Source: Metabacillus litoralis
Lineage (GTDB): Bacteria > Bacillota > Bacilli > Bacillales > Bacillaceae
Direction of reading: 5' to 3'
Length of the DNA: 64,000 nucleotides
NCBI RefSeq assembly: GCF_003667825.1
Contig: NZ_CP033043.1
Coordinates: forward strand, 5,092,501 to 5,156,500
The position numbers and the translations under genes were made by a program. The notes beneath the pieces were generated by a model, which was given only the letters and a program-made list of their open reading frames with translations, did no database searches and was not told the origin of the DNA. Positions 8,074-17,655 of this stretch are shown here, one piece after another. Each line of letters begins with the position of its first letter. Position 1 is the stretch's first letter.

Positions 8074-9758
8074 AAGTTAGAAAGGTAAGAATAGAAGATA
8101 ATTTATTTAACAAAATGTTTGTCTTTATTACCTTATCCATTATTATTCCATTAGCATTATTAGGTTATTTATCATATGATCGATCTAAGTCTCAGTTAGA
8201 AAAGGTTACCTCTCAGCTTCTTCAAGACAATTTAGAATTGAATAAAAAGCAGGTTAATCGTTTATTAAAAGATGCAGAAAATGAATCAGAAAAAATGGTG
8301 ACATCTATACAGTTACAAAAGCTCTTGCAAAGTCATCCGCCAACATCTTATGAAGAAGAAAAGGCTTTTATCAATCGGATCAGTCAACTTATTGCCCAAT
8401 TAAAAGGGACGTACGGAGTATATGTCTTTCCAAAACAAATGAAATATTACCCGAATTATTTGGAGCTAATTAATGGGAGTGATTTTAAGCCAAGCACTGA
8501 ATTGATGTTAAAAGCCTTTAATTTGAAAGAAAAAGGGGTTTGGTACCATTATTGGGATGAAACTTCAAAGAAGCCAGTTTTAACTTATATAAGAGCGGTT
8601 CGTTCATCCTATTATTACGAACCACTAGGTGTTATTGTTCTTAAGATTCCTGATTCACTTGTACGAGAGGAATTATCCTTCCCTTCTTCTTTTAAAAACT
8701 ACAAAACAATGATTGTTGATCAAGATAAGAACATTATTTCAAGTGAAAACTCTTTGCTTTATAATGAAAAATTTATACCAGAAGGGGATTGGAATACAGC
8801 TGAAACTCAATTAAATGATCAGGGATGGAATTTAATTACTGCTCTGCCAAACAAAGAAGTGACAGGCAATATTGAACAAATAAAAAATTTTACTATGTGG
8901 ATTGTCATAATCAGTATAGTGGTTGTTACGATCTATCTTGCTATTATTGTTCGTAATTTTACGATACCAATTAAAGCACTCGTCACACATATGGAAAAAG
9001 TTCGAAGTGGAGTATTAAAGCATTTCCATATGGACAGGTCTAAAAAAGATGAGATTGGGCAACTAGTTGGTGGGTTTAACCAAATGATTACAGGAATGTC
9101 TGAACTTATTGAACAAACAAAAAAGATGGAATCAGACAAGCGAAAATTTGAGCTTCAGACATTAAATCATCAAATAAATCCACATTTTTTTTATAATACA
9201 TTAGATGCGATTAAGTGGAGAGCAGAAAAGGTAGATGAAAAAAATATCGCTTTAATGGTAACGAAATTAGCCAACTTACTTCGATTCAGTTTAAATAATA
9301 ATAACGAGTGGACAACGGTTGAAAGAGAAATTGAGCATGCTAAGAATTATTTAGACATAGAAAAGCTCAGAAGTAATCGTTTATTTAAAGTATTTGTTCA
9401 GGTAGATCCAACGATTTTGAAATTAGAGGTCATTAAGCTAATCCTTCAACCAATCGTAGAAAATTGCATCAAGCATGGAATTAGTAACTTGCCAGAAGGT
9501 AAGGGGAAAATTCTGTTAACCGTTAAACGCATTGAACAGGATATTATCTTTATTATTGAAGATAATGGTCCAGGGCTGAATAGTAACCTAGTGGATAAAG
9601 AAAGAAATTCAAATCATGTGCATCATGGAATTGGGTTGAAAAATGTTCATAAACGACTTCAACTTCATTTTGGAACTGAGTATGGAATAATAGTTGATGA
9701 AGATCATCATGAAGGCTTTAGAGTGATCGTGCGGCATCCGGTTCATGAGGAAGAATAA
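8070..9758 (+). CDS. YesM-type sensor histidine kinase
   Basis: This 562-residue membrane kinase has two transmembrane segments (about 14-34 and 270-292) around a large extracytoplasmic sensor domain. A HAMP linker, an internal-histidine-kinase block L-N-H-Q-I-N-P-H-F-F-Y-N near residue 370, and a HATPase domain (N box V-E-N-C-I-K-H-G, G boxes E-D-N-G-P-G-L and G-I-G-L-K-N-V) follow. It overlaps the response-regulator stop (ATGA) and is followed after 23 bases by a binding lipoprotein, so all three are one operon. Kinases of this family sense oligosaccharides or cell-wall sugars directly or through a binding protein. The ligand cannot be read from the sequence. Confidence 0.9.
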   Translation: MKVRKVRIEDNLFNKMFVFITLSIIIPLALLGYLSYDRSKSQLEKVTSQLLQDNLELNKKQVNRLLKDAENESEKMVTSIQLQKLLQSHPPTSYEEEKAFINRISQLIAQLKGTYGVYVFPKQMKYYPNYLELINGSDFKPSTELMLKAFNLKEKGVWYHYWDETSKKPVLTYIRAVRSSYYYEPLGVIVLKIPDSLVREELSFPSSFKNYKTMIVDQDKNIISSENSLLYNEKFIPEGDWNTAETQLNDQGWNLITALPNKEVTGNIEQIKNFTMWIVIISIVVVTIYLAIIVRNFTIPIKALVTHMEKVRSGVLKHFHMDRSKKDEIGQLVGGFNQMITGMSELIEQTKKMESDKRKFELQTLNHQINPHFFYNTLDAIKWRAEKVDEKNIALMVTKLANLLRFSLNNNNEWTTVEREIEHAKNYLDIEKLRSNRLFKVFVQVDPTILKLEVIKLILQPIVENCIKHGISNLPEGKGKILLTVKRIEQDIIFIIEDNGPGLNSNLVDKERNSNHVHHGIGLKNVHKRLQLHFGTEYGIIVDEDHHEGFRVIVRHPVHEEE

Positions 9759-9781
9759 TGAGCTAAAAGGGGGGGAGATAA

Positions 9782-11167
9782 TTGACTAAGCACTATACTC
9801 TCTTGATTTTTATTATTGTGAGTTCTATTATTTTAACGGCTTGCAGTCAACAATTAAGAAAGCGAGAAGAGGCTAAAGAAGAAAATAAAGAAGTCGAAGT
9901 GAAAGAACAGATATCCTTAAATGGTGTTTTTCTTAATACGACATGGGGAGAGGTAACCCAAAAGTTAGCGGAAGAATATGAGAACGAAACAGGAGTATCT
10001 GTCAATATTGAGTTAGTAGGACGTGACATGATTTTTCAAAAATTAGCTCTTTCGATCGCTGGTAATGCTAATTATGACCTTTTTAATGTTGATTACAACT
10101 GGGTGCCTGAACTTGTCTCTACAAATAGCTTACTACCCTTAGAAACCTATATAGAAAAAAACAAAGTAGATACCGAAGGTTTTTTGCCTAGAGCACTAGC
10201 TCTTACACAATGGAATGGAGAAAACGGTGGATATGGTGAGGGCGGCAATATATATGGATTGCCACAGACGATACACCCTCATATCCTTTGGTACCGATCT
10301 GATTTATTTGAGCATGAAAAACTGAAATCAGAGTTTAAAGCCATATACGGGTATGACTTATCTCCGCCCAAAAAAATGCAGCAATTTCGTGATATGGCTA
10401 AATTTTTTAATGGGAAAATGGTGAACGGGAAAAAAATTTATGGCTGGGCTGGACAAGCTAGTGAAGGATTCGGCAATGTGCATACATGGTTAACATTTGT
10501 CTACTCTAACGGCGGAGATGTTATTGATTGGAATAAGATGACATCATCATTATCAACTCCAGAAGTCATAGAGGCGACAAAGACGTGGATTGACCTACTG
10601 CAATTCTCTCCTCCAGGTATAAATGATTATACCTTTTCAGAAGTATCAGCTGATGCTGCAGAAGGAAATGTTGCAATGGCTATACACTGGTCTTGGGCCG
10701 CTGATAAGGTAGACGATCGGGCATATTCTAATACTGTTGGTCAATGGGAATTTGTCCAAACACCTGCAATGAAATCATCTGTCCCACACCTTGCTGGCTG
10801 GTCAATTGTTATTCCTAGAACGTCAAAGTATCCTGAAGAAGCGTTTAAATTTATGGTTTGGTTAGAAAGTAAACAAAATGATGTTAGACAAGCTCAGATG
10901 GGCGGGGGAGATCCAGTCCGACTCTCTTCCTATTTAGTCCCAACTCTTAAGCAGTTGAAAGTTGAGGGAACTGATGTTAACAAATTTCGCCGATACGAAG
11001 CAGTAAATGAAGCAATGAAGACAGCAAAAGCTCGTCCATTTTTCCCACAGGAAGAACAATGGGAAAGTGTTGTAACCGGTTATTTACACGATGCCCAGCT
11101 AGGGAAAATGTCAGTTGAAGAAGCATTAATGAAGGCTGATGAAGCTGTAAATAATTTGTTGAGATAA
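9782..11167 (+). CDS. Extracellular solute-binding lipoprotein (family 1, carbohydrate type), no permease partner
   Basis: This 461-residue protein has a lipoprotein signal ending L-T-A-C near residue 20. A family-1 solute-binding fold of the sugar ABC class follows, with V-T-Q-K-L-A-E-E-Y-E-N-E-T-G near the N-terminus and G-W-S-I-V-I-P-R-T-S near residue 340. The TTG start follows a strong G-rich ribosome site. It belongs to the operon of the two-component system and is closed by a terminator. No membrane-spanning permease or ATPase gene accompanies it. It may therefore serve as a ligand-presenting accessory of the kinase sensor domain, or use permeases encoded elsewhere. The lack of permeases is seen; the sensing role is inferred. 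Confidence 0.85.
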   Translation: MTKHYTLLIFIIVSSIILTACSQQLRKREEAKEENKEVEVKEQISLNGVFLNTTWGEVTQKLAEEYENETGVSVNIELVGRDMIFQKLALSIAGNANYDLFNVDYNWVPELVSTNSLLPLETYIEKNKVDTEGFLPRALALTQWNGENGGYGEGGNIYGLPQTIHPHILWYRSDLFEHEKLKSEFKAIYGYDLSPPKKMQQFRDMAKFFNGKMVNGKKIYGWAGQASEGFGNVHTWLTFVYSNGGDVIDWNKMTSSLSTPEVIEATKTWIDLLQFSPPGINDYTFSEVSADAAEGNVAMAIHWSWAADKVDDRAYSNTVGQWEFVQTPAMKSSVPHLAGWSIVIPRTSKYPEEAFKFMVWLESKQNDVRQAQMGGGDPVRLSSYLVPTLKQLKVEGTDVNKFRRYEAVNEAMKTAKARPFFPQEEQWESVVTGYLHDAQLGKMSVEEALMKADEAVNNLLR

Positions 11168-11185
11168 TTTAAAATTTTCCTCGAT

Positions 11186-11208
11186 CCTCAGATTTCTGAG
11201 GTTTTTTT
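11186..11208 (+). terminator. Intrinsic terminator
   Basis: CCTCAGA/TCTGAGG with a two-base loop followed by seven T. It closes the two-component/binding-protein operon. Confidence 0.85.
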
Positions 11209-11428
11209 GTTGTTGAAAACCTATAATTTCCAACAGAGAAAGCGTAATCACTCATCTCTACATCTACACTAAAAATGCATGGTGAAAAATTAAATTAACC
11301 ATGTTTTTTCGATTTTCAATAACCGGTAAGATAAAACTAAGAAATAAACAAGCAATACATTTTATCTAAACGAAAATGATTGCGATTACAATTTTACATT
11401 AATAAGTTCATAGAAAAGAGAGTCTTAG

Positions 11429-12442
11429 ATGGTTAGAATCGTAGATGTTGCAAAGAAGGCAAATGTTTCCACTGCTACAGTCTCTAGAGTCATAAGTAAG
11501 CCTGATACTGTAAGAGAGGAAACAATTAACAAAGTATTAAGAGCCATTAAAGAATTAAACTATCATCCAAATGTTTTAGCACGTCAGCTAAGGACTTCAG
11601 AAACTAAAACAGTGATTGTTGTGATCCCGGATATATCTAATCCTTTCTTTTCGAAGGTTCTACGAGGAATAGAAAATCTTGCATCAGCTAATGGATATCA
11701 AGTTTTACTTGGTGATGCTGGGAATGATAGTGAACAGGAAAGTCGGTATTTAGATATGCTCCGTCAAAAAAAAGCAGACGGAATGATCTTATTAACAGCA
11801 AAGATGAAAGCAGAGCTTGTCGAAGAAATGGCAAATGAATTTCCTGTAGTACTTGCCTGTGAATATATTGAAGGCTCTTCTATTCCAACCATTTCAATCG
11901 ACAATGTTAGCAGTGCTAGAAAAGCAACAGAATATTTAATTCAGTTAGGACACCGAAGAATAGGAACTATTTCTGGGCCACTTGATAGTGTATTAGGACA
12001 GGATCGATTAAAGGGTTTTTACCAGGCGATGGCAAGGTATAGCTTATCAATAGATCCAGTACTAGTACAAGAAGGCCAATTTAATTATGAAAGCGGATTT
12101 AATCTAATGAAGAAGTTTTTAGCGCTCAATAGAATCCCAACCGGAGTATTTGCAGCGAATGATGAAATGGCTTTGGGTGCCATTAGAGCCATAAGAACAA
12201 TGAACCTTAGAGTACCTGAAGACATCTCGGTTATTGGATTCGATGATATTCATTTTTCTTCTATTTTCGAGCCTGCTTTGACCACAATCTCACAACCAGC
12301 TTTTGAAATAGGGTCTAAAGCGATGGAACTATTAATTATGCTAATGGATAAAAAGAGAATCGAGAAAAATCAATATATTTTAGATGACAGTCTTGTCATA
12401 AGAGAATCATGCTCAAAAATCAATAAATCATTACAAGATTAA
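11429..12442 (+). CDS. LacI-family transcriptional regulator of the sugar operon
   Basis: This 337-residue DNA-binding regulator has an N-terminal LacI helix-turn-helix (V-D-V-A-K-K-A-N-V-S-T-A-T-V-S-R-V) and hinge helix near residues 45-60. A periplasmic-binding-like ligand domain follows (D-I-S-N-P-F-F near 75, A-A-N-D-E-M-A near 240, I-G-F-D-D near 270). It is transcribed toward the sugar operon. Three palindromes of the TGTAA-N4-TTACA type lie between its stop and the first operon gene, and a weaker match (11377-11390) lies in front of the gene itself, so autoregulation and operon repression are both likely. The inducer is probably the sugar imported by the operon's transporter. Confidence 0.92.
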   Translation: MVRIVDVAKKANVSTATVSRVISKPDTVREETINKVLRAIKELNYHPNVLARQLRTSETKTVIVVIPDISNPFFSKVLRGIENLASANGYQVLLGDAGNDSEQESRYLDMLRQKKADGMILLTAKMKAELVEEMANEFPVVLACEYIEGSSIPTISIDNVSSARKATEYLIQLGHRRIGTISGPLDSVLGQDRLKGFYQAMARYSLSIDPVLVQEGQFNYESGFNLMKKFLALNRIPTGVFAANDEMALGAIRAIRTMNLRVPEDISVIGFDDIHFSSIFEPALTTISQPAFEIGSKAMELLIMLMDKKRIEKNQYILDDSLVIRESCSKINKSLQD

Positions 12443-12456
12443 TGTAATCGGTTACA
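12443..12456. promoter_or_regulatory. LacI/CcpA-type operator 1
   Basis: TGTAATCGGTTACA begins directly after the regulator stop codon. It fits both a LacI-family operator with a central CG and the published CcpA cre consensus (TGWAANCGNTNWCA), so the binder cannot be decided from the sequence. Confidence 0.6.
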
Positions 12457-12524
12457 ACTATCAGTTCACTCATAACTTTTAAACCTAGTAAACAGGGATG
12501 AAAAGTTTATTTTAATAAAGAAAA

Positions 12525-12538
12525 TGTAATGGATTACA
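12525..12538. promoter_or_regulatory. LacI-type operator 2
   Basis: TGTAATGGATTACA has the same half-sites as operators 1 and 3, but the centre is GG rather than CG. It therefore departs from cre and favours the local LacI regulator. Confidence 0.5.
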
Positions 12539-12618
12539 AAATAAAGAAATTAGATTTTCATTCATTTTCTCTAAAAGTTAAGAAAGCGATAATTTATAGC
12601 TTTGTATTGGAGTTGATT

Positions 12619-12632
12619 TGTAAACGATTACA
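12619..12632. promoter_or_regulatory. LacI/CcpA-type operator 3
   Basis: TGTAAACGATTACA lies about 95 bases before the first structural gene, within the longer palindrome TTTGTAA...TTACAAA. It is a perfect match to cre and to the other operators of this region. Confidence 0.6.
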
Positions 12633-12726
12633 AATTCCTGCCAATTGAACTTTAAAGGAGGTGGTTGTAAACGTTAGTTGTACCATACAAAAGACTAAAC
12701 TACATGAAAAACATGGGGGTTATGAA

Positions 12727-13893
12727 ATGAAAAAGAATCTATTAATTTCCGTATTAATGCTACTCGTTTTTAGCGTAATAATTGGATGTGGAAATAAGGA
12801 AGAAGCACAGACAACAGAAGGAAGCACAGAAAAAAATGAAAATTACCTCTCTGAATCAGGGCCACTAACAATAAACCCTGAGATTCCAGATATAGAAGTT
12901 CTAGATAAAGGACCAAATGGAGAACAAGCAGTTTCTGCAAAGTCTTTACAGTTAACTGAAGAAGAGCTTCAAAAAATTAAGGATGGAAATTATAAAGCAG
13001 CCATTGTTATGCACTATTCAGGTACAGATTATATGAATGCGGCAGTTGGAGCGATGCAAGATACATTTAAAAAAATGGGAATTGAAGTTGTAGCTGTTAC
13101 AGATGCACAATTTAAGGCTGAGAAACAGGTAAACGACATTGAAACGGTTTTAGCAAAAAAACCAGATATTATGATTTCGGTTCCGGTTGACGCAGTATCA
13201 ACTGCACCAGCTTATAAAAAAGCAGTAGAACAAGGCGTTAAGCTAGTATTCATGGATGGAGCAGCAGAAGGTCTTGAAGCAGGTAAGGATTATATCAGTA
13301 TTGTTTCCGGTGACAACTATGGAAACGGTGCTCTAGCAGCGGACATTATGGCAGAAAAAATTGGTGGCAAAGGGAAAGTAGGTATCGTTTATCACGATGT
13401 GAACTTCTTCGTAACCAAAAACCGCTCAGATGCATTTGAAGCAACAATCAAAGAGAAATATCCTGACATTGAAATCGTAGCACAAGGTGGAATTACAGAC
13501 CCGAATAAAGGAGAAGAAGTTGCTTCAGCAATGCTGACAAGAAACCCAGACATTGATGGTATTTTCGCTCCTTGGGATGTACCGGCAGAAGGTGTAATGG
13601 CGGCAGCTCGTACCGCCGGAAGAGATGACTTAGTTGTGACAACAGTTGATTTAGGTACAAATGTAGCGATTTCAATCGCATCTGATGGAATCGTTCAAGG
13701 ACTAGGTGCTCAATTACCTTATGATCAAGGTGTAGCACAGGGCATTCTTTCAGGATATGCGATATTAGGTAAAGAAGCTCCTCCTTATGTTGCTTCTCCT
13801 GCTATTGAAGTAACAAAAGAAAATGTTCTTGATTCTTGGAAATTAATTTATGGGGTTGAAGCTCCTTCAACTGTTAAAGATGCATTGAAATAA
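12727..13893 (+). CDS. Sugar ABC transporter substrate-binding lipoprotein (RbsB-like, paralogue 1)
   Basis: This roughly 388-residue protein has a lipoprotein signal (I-I-G-C) and a type-I periplasmic-binding fold (Peripla_BP_4). It binds a sugar outside the cell for the ATPase/permease pair that follows. ATG 12727 follows GGGGG at good spacing; an in-frame GTG at 12661 exists but sits inside a ribosome-binding sequence and would hide the signal peptide. It is closely similar along its length to the receptor at 21549, with shared blocks such as L-D-S-W-K-L, Q-L-P-Y-D-Q-G and V-T-D-A-Q-F-K-A-E-K-Q-V. One transporter thus appears to have two receptors. A stem-loop without T-run separates it from the ATPase gene. 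Confidence 0.88.
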   Translation: MKKNLLISVLMLLVFSVIIGCGNKEEAQTTEGSTEKNENYLSESGPLTINPEIPDIEVLDKGPNGEQAVSAKSLQLTEEELQKIKDGNYKAAIVMHYSGTDYMNAAVGAMQDTFKKMGIEVVAVTDAQFKAEKQVNDIETVLAKKPDIMISVPVDAVSTAPAYKKAVEQGVKLVFMDGAAEGLEAGKDYISIVSGDNYGNGALAADIMAEKIGGKGKVGIVYHDVNFFVTKNRSDAFEATIKEKYPDIEIVAQGGITDPNKGEEVASAMLTRNPDIDGIFAPWDVPAEGVMAAARTAGRDDLVVTTVDLGTNVAISIASDGIVQGLGAQLPYDQGVAQGILSGYAILGKEAPPYVASPAIEVTKENVLDSWKLIYGVEAPSTVKDALK

Positions 13894-13909
13894 GAGACTA
13901 GTAACAAGT

Positions 13910-13944
13910 TTATAGAGGCTATCAATTTCTTATAGCCTCTATAA
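13910..13944 (+). promoter_or_regulatory. Intercistronic hairpin after the receptor gene
   Basis: TTATAGAGGCTAT and ATAGCCTCTATAA form a perfect 13-bp stem with a nine-base loop, followed by A/C-rich sequence, not T. It is more likely to stabilise the receptor mRNA 3' end or damp read-through than to terminate fully. A comparable hairpin follows the receptor gene at 31.5 kb. Confidence 0.6.
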
Positions 13945-13965
13945 CCAAAGGAAGGTGAACAAAAA

Positions 13966-15465
13966 ATGGATCAACCTATTCTTGAAATGAAGAATATAAA
14001 TAAAGCGTTTAATGGTATTACGGTTCTAGACCAGGTTAACTTTTCGGTGAAAAAAGGAGAAGTACACGCCTTAATGGGTGGGAATGGTGCCGGAAAATCA
14101 ACATTAATGAAAATTCTTACTGGCGTTTATACAGCAGATAGTGGAGACATTTTAATTGAAGGAAAACCTGTAAGTATTAAAAGCTTTGATGACGCAAAGG
14201 TAAATAAGATCTCAATGATCTTCCAAGAGTTTAGCTTAGTACCAACCCTTACAGTTGCCCAAAATATCTTTTTAACGAGAGAAGATAAGACATCATTTGG
14301 GCTTTTAAATGATAAAGAATGTGAAAAGAAAACAGAGGTTCTATTAAAGGAACTTGGGGTTGATATCAGACCATCTGATGTGGTTCAAAATCTAGGAGTT
14401 GGTTATTGGCAAATGACTGAGATTGCAAAAGCACTATCTCAGGAAGCGAAAATATTGATTATGGATGAGCCGACCTCTTCGTTAACTCAAACGGAAACGG
14501 AAGTATTATTCAAATTCATCAATCAATTAAAAGCAAAGGGTTATGCGATTATTTATATTTCTCACAGAATGGATGAGATTTTCGAAATTTGTGATCGCAT
14601 CACGATCTTGCGTGATGGTCAATATATTACAACCGAGGATTGTAGTGAAACTGATCTTGATACAGTTATTCAGCATATTGTAGGACAAGAATTTGACCAA
14701 GCCTTTGAATATCAAGAGAGGGAATACTCGAAAGAAGTACCTCCGATTTTTGAGGTGAAAAATGTAAGCGCTGGAGATAAGGTTCAAAATATTAATCTTA
14801 AAATACAACCTGGAGAAATAGTAGGAATTGCTGGATTGATGGGTAGTGGTCGAACGGAATTAGTTCGTTGCTTATTTGGAATTGACTCAATAGACAGTGG
14901 TGAAATTTACGTTGATGGTCAAAAACGTTCAATTAATTCGGCTACGGATGCAATAGACGCAGGGATTGCATTAATTCCCGAGGATCGACGTGTGCAAGGA
15001 TTGGTTCTAGAACATAGTGTAAAAGACAATATGATTCTGCCAATCTTATCTAAAGTGAACAAAGGATTGTTTATTGATAACAAAAAAGCAAATAAAATAA
15101 GCAATCAACTTGTCAAAAAGTTAAATGTTAAAACTGATGATATCTTTAAAAAATCAGGCCTATTGTCTGGTGGAAATCAGCAAAAAATTGTTCTTGCAAA
15201 ATGGTTAGCAAATAACCCAACAGTTTTATTGCTTGATGAACCAACAATTGGTGTAGACATTGGAGCAAAAACAGAAATTATCGATATCATTAGAGAATTA
15301 GCTATTAGCGGAAAGGCCATACTTGTCATTTCATCAGAAATCCCTGAACTTCTTGCTATGAGTGATCGTGTCCTTGTGATGCATCAAGGCAAGATAAAAA
15401 AGGAACTACAACGAACTGAGATTAAATCAGAGGAGGATATACAATATGCAATCCAAGGTTTCTAA
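13966..15465 (+). CDS. Sugar ABC transporter ATP-binding protein, duplicated domains (RbsA-like)
   Basis: This 499-residue cytoplasmic ATPase is made of two ABC domains. The first has Walker A G-G-N-G-A-G-K-S near residue 38 and Walker B L-I-M-D-E-P near 164. The second has a modified P-loop G-L-M-G-S-G-R-T-E near 288, signature L-S-G-G-N-Q-Q-K near 402 and Walker B L-L-L-D-E-P near 423. The degenerate second P-loop is normal for the RbsA/MglA/XylG class of monosaccharide importers. It overlaps the permease gene by 20 bases, so the pair is translationally coupled. The cargo is inferred from the neighbouring catabolic enzymes. Confidence 0.93.
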   Translation: MDQPILEMKNINKAFNGITVLDQVNFSVKKGEVHALMGGNGAGKSTLMKILTGVYTADSGDILIEGKPVSIKSFDDAKVNKISMIFQEFSLVPTLTVAQNIFLTREDKTSFGLLNDKECEKKTEVLLKELGVDIRPSDVVQNLGVGYWQMTEIAKALSQEAKILIMDEPTSSLTQTETEVLFKFINQLKAKGYAIIYISHRMDEIFEICDRITILRDGQYITTEDCSETDLDTVIQHIVGQEFDQAFEYQEREYSKEVPPIFEVKNVSAGDKVQNINLKIQPGEIVGIAGLMGSGRTELVRCLFGIDSIDSGEIYVDGQKRSINSATDAIDAGIALIPEDRRVQGLVLEHSVKDNMILPILSKVNKGLFIDNKKANKISNQLVKKLNVKTDDIFKKSGLLSGGNQQKIVLAKWLANNPTVLLLDEPTIGVDIGAKTEIIDIIRELAISGKAILVISSEIPELLAMSDRVLVMHQGKIKKELQRTEIKSEEDIQYAIQGF

Positions 15466-16426
15466 AGTAGAAAAACCAGCATTACCTATGTTTAAGAAAT
15501 TCGAATGGCGTAACTATATCGTCTATTTTGCTTTCGTAGGAGTGTTAATCTACTTTTCTATCAATTTATATGATGAAGGGTTTTTATCTTCAAACAATCT
15601 ATTAAACATTGTAAGACAAACAGCAACCATTTCTTTAATGGCACTTGCAATGACATTTGTTATCAGTACAGGTGAAATTGATCTTTCCGTTGGATCGATA
15701 GCGGCTTTATCTTCATTAGTTGGGGCATTAGCACTACAGGCAGGCTACGGTATCATTGGCGGATTAATTGGTGGTGTTGGTACAGGTATTGTGGTTGGCC
15801 TTATTAACGGTTTACTCGTTACAAAAGTAGCAATTCCATCCTTCCTAGTAACACTAGGGACAATGGGAGCGATAAAAGGTGTTGCGATGTGGGTAACAGA
15901 TACAGCTCCAGTTCCAATTATTAATTCAAACTTCAACTTTATCTTTGGTTCTGGTGATATTGGGCCAATTCCGGTATTGCTATTATGGACTGTTGTCTTT
16001 ACAATCATTGCTCATGTTTTACTACGTAAGACGTCTTTTGGAAGACAAGTATTAGCAACTGGTGGTAATGAGAGCGCTGCACGTTTCTCAGGTGTAAAGA
16101 CAATGAAAATTAAGTTGCTCGTTTTCTTAGGAACAGGTGCAATGGCTGGTTTAGCCGGTTTACTATATGCAGGGCGTATGAACGCAGGAAGATTTTCATT
16201 CGGTGAAGGAGATGAGCTTTCTGTTATTGCTGCTGTCATTTTAGGTGGAACAAGTCTTTTTGGTGGAGTCGGGACAATTATTGGAACACTCGTAGGTTCT
16301 TTAATGATTGGGACAATTAATAATGGACTTATCATTATGGGTCTGGATGTTAGTCAGCAAATGATTATAAAAGGAATTATTATCATTTTAGCTGTAGCTT
16401 TCGGTAAAAAAGCAATTAAGAGATAA
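15446..16426 (+). CDS. Sugar ABC transporter permease (RbsC-like)
   Basis: This 326-residue membrane protein of the BPD_transp_2 class has about ten hydrophobic segments. Landmark motifs are S-T-G-E-I-D-L-S-V-G-S near residue 73, and the cytoplasmic loop and final segments F-S-G-V-K-T ... L-G-G-T-S-L-F-G-G-V-G-T-I-I-G-T-L-V-G. It forms the channel for the two-domain ATPase upstream. The ATG has GAGGAGG eight bases before it, inside the ATPase reading frame. Only one permease gene is present, as expected if it works as a homodimer. Confidence 0.93.
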   Translation: MQSKVSKVEKPALPMFKKFEWRNYIVYFAFVGVLIYFSINLYDEGFLSSNNLLNIVRQTATISLMALAMTFVISTGEIDLSVGSIAALSSLVGALALQAGYGIIGGLIGGVGTGIVVGLINGLLVTKVAIPSFLVTLGTMGAIKGVAMWVTDTAPVPIINSNFNFIFGSGDIGPIPVLLLWTVVFTIIAHVLLRKTSFGRQVLATGGNESAARFSGVKTMKIKLLVFLGTGAMAGLAGLLYAGRMNAGRFSFGEGDELSVIAAVILGGTSLFGGVGTIIGTLVGSLMIGTINNGLIIMGLDVSQQMIIKGIIIILAVAFGKKAIKR

Positions 16427-16476
16427 ATAGTGAAAAGAAATCATCAAGAAGAAATGACAGGACAGGAGGATGAAAC

Positions 16477-17655
16477 ATGGAAAAAATAAAGGTAGGGATT
16501 ATTGGTACAGGTTTTATTGGGCCAACTCATATCGAAGCAATTAGAAGACTTGGATTTGTAGAAGTGGTTGCTTTGGCAGAAACAAGTCAGGAACAAGCAG
16601 AAACAAAAGCTTCTGAACTTGGTATTTCACTTGCTTATGGAGATTACCGAGAAATGCTAAGGAATGATGAAATCCAGGTTGTGCATAATTGTACGCCAAA
16701 TCATGTTCACTTTGCTATAAATAAGGACATCATTTTATCGGGGAAACATCTGATATCTGAAAAGCCGCTAGCAATGAATAGTGAAGAGTCAGCTGAATTG
16801 TTGGCACTGGCTAGAACAAAAGATGTTGTTCATGGTGTCAATTTTAATTATAGACAGCATGCAAGTGTCCAAAATTTACGTGCCATGATCTCAAACGGAG
16901 ATCTAGGAAAAGTCAACTTGGTACATGGAAGCTATCTACAAGATTGGCTATTATATGAAACAGATTTCAACTGGAGGCTAGCCCCAGAGGTAGGGGGGAA
17001 ATCCCGCGCTATTGCAGATATCGGCTCACATTGGTGTGACACGGTTCAATATGTAACAGGGAAAAAAATTGTAGAAGTTTTTGCTGATCTTGCCACGGTT
17101 ATCCCTGTAAGAAAGAAAGCAACGTCTGGCAGTAATACGTTCAGCGCAGTTAATCTTGAGGAGCAGGAATATGAGGATGTTGCCATCAATACAGAGGATT
17201 ATGCATCAGTACTTGTTCGTTTTGAGGATGGCTCAAGAGGTGTTTTCACCGTTTCACAGGTAAGTGCGGGAAGAAAAAATAGACTGAGTTTTGAGATAGA
17301 TGCTAGTAAGAGTTCAGTATTTTGGAATCAAGAGGAACCGGAAAAATTATGGATTGGTCACCGAGACAAACCAAACGAAATTTTGTTAGCAGATCCTAGC
17401 TTATTCTCGGCAGAAGCAAAAACTGCGATCCATCATCCCGGTGGTCACAATGAAGGCTGGCCTGATGCATTAAAAAATATGATGCTAAACTTCTATACGT
17501 TTGTTAGAGAAGAAAAAAGTCTTAAAACAGATAAGCCTAACTTTGCCACGTTTGAAGATGGTCACTTATCAATGTGTATTACTGATGCGATCTTAGACAG
17601 TCACCAACAGCAGAAATGGGTGAAGGTTAAAATTGAAGAGGAGGCCTATTCATGA
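16477..17655 (+). CDS. Gfo/Idh/MocA-family NAD(P)-dependent oxidoreductase
   Basis: This 392-residue cytoplasmic sugar dehydrogenase has an N-terminal Rossmann domain (I-I-G-T-G-F-I-G-P-T-H), the family motif E-K-P-L-A near residue 95 and a C-terminal alpha/beta substrate domain with Gly/His-rich stretches. In the described levoglucosan route of Bacillus smithii, LgdC is a second Gfo/Idh enzyme that reduces 3-keto-glucose to glucose. This gene is the candidate for that step because the other Gfo/Idh gene of the operon (22758) looks like LgdA. Its stop overlaps the start of the following isomerase gene, and it has a good AGGAGG site. The exact substrate is inferred. Confidence 0.85.
   Translation: MEKIKVGIIGTGFIGPTHIEAIRRLGFVEVVALAETSQEQAETKASELGISLAYGDYREMLRNDEIQVVHNCTPNHVHFAINKDIILSGKHLISEKPLAMNSEESAELLALARTKDVVHGVNFNYRQHASVQNLRAMISNGDLGKVNLVHGSYLQDWLLYETDFNWRLAPEVGGKSRAIADIGSHWCDTVQYVTGKKIVEVFADLATVIPVRKKATSGSNTFSAVNLEEQEYEDVAINTEDYASVLVRFEDGSRGVFTVSQVSAGRKNRLSFEIDASKSSVFWNQEEPEKLWIGHRDKPNEILLADPSLFSAEAKTAIHHPGGHNEGWPDALKNMMLNFYTFVREEKSLKTDKPNFATFEDGHLSMCITDAILDSHQQQKWVKVKIEEEAYS

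Noticed and set aside
12661..12726. N-terminal extension of the first RbsB-like receptor
   Set aside because: The GTG overlaps a ribosome-binding sequence and the extension would bury the lipoprotein signal.
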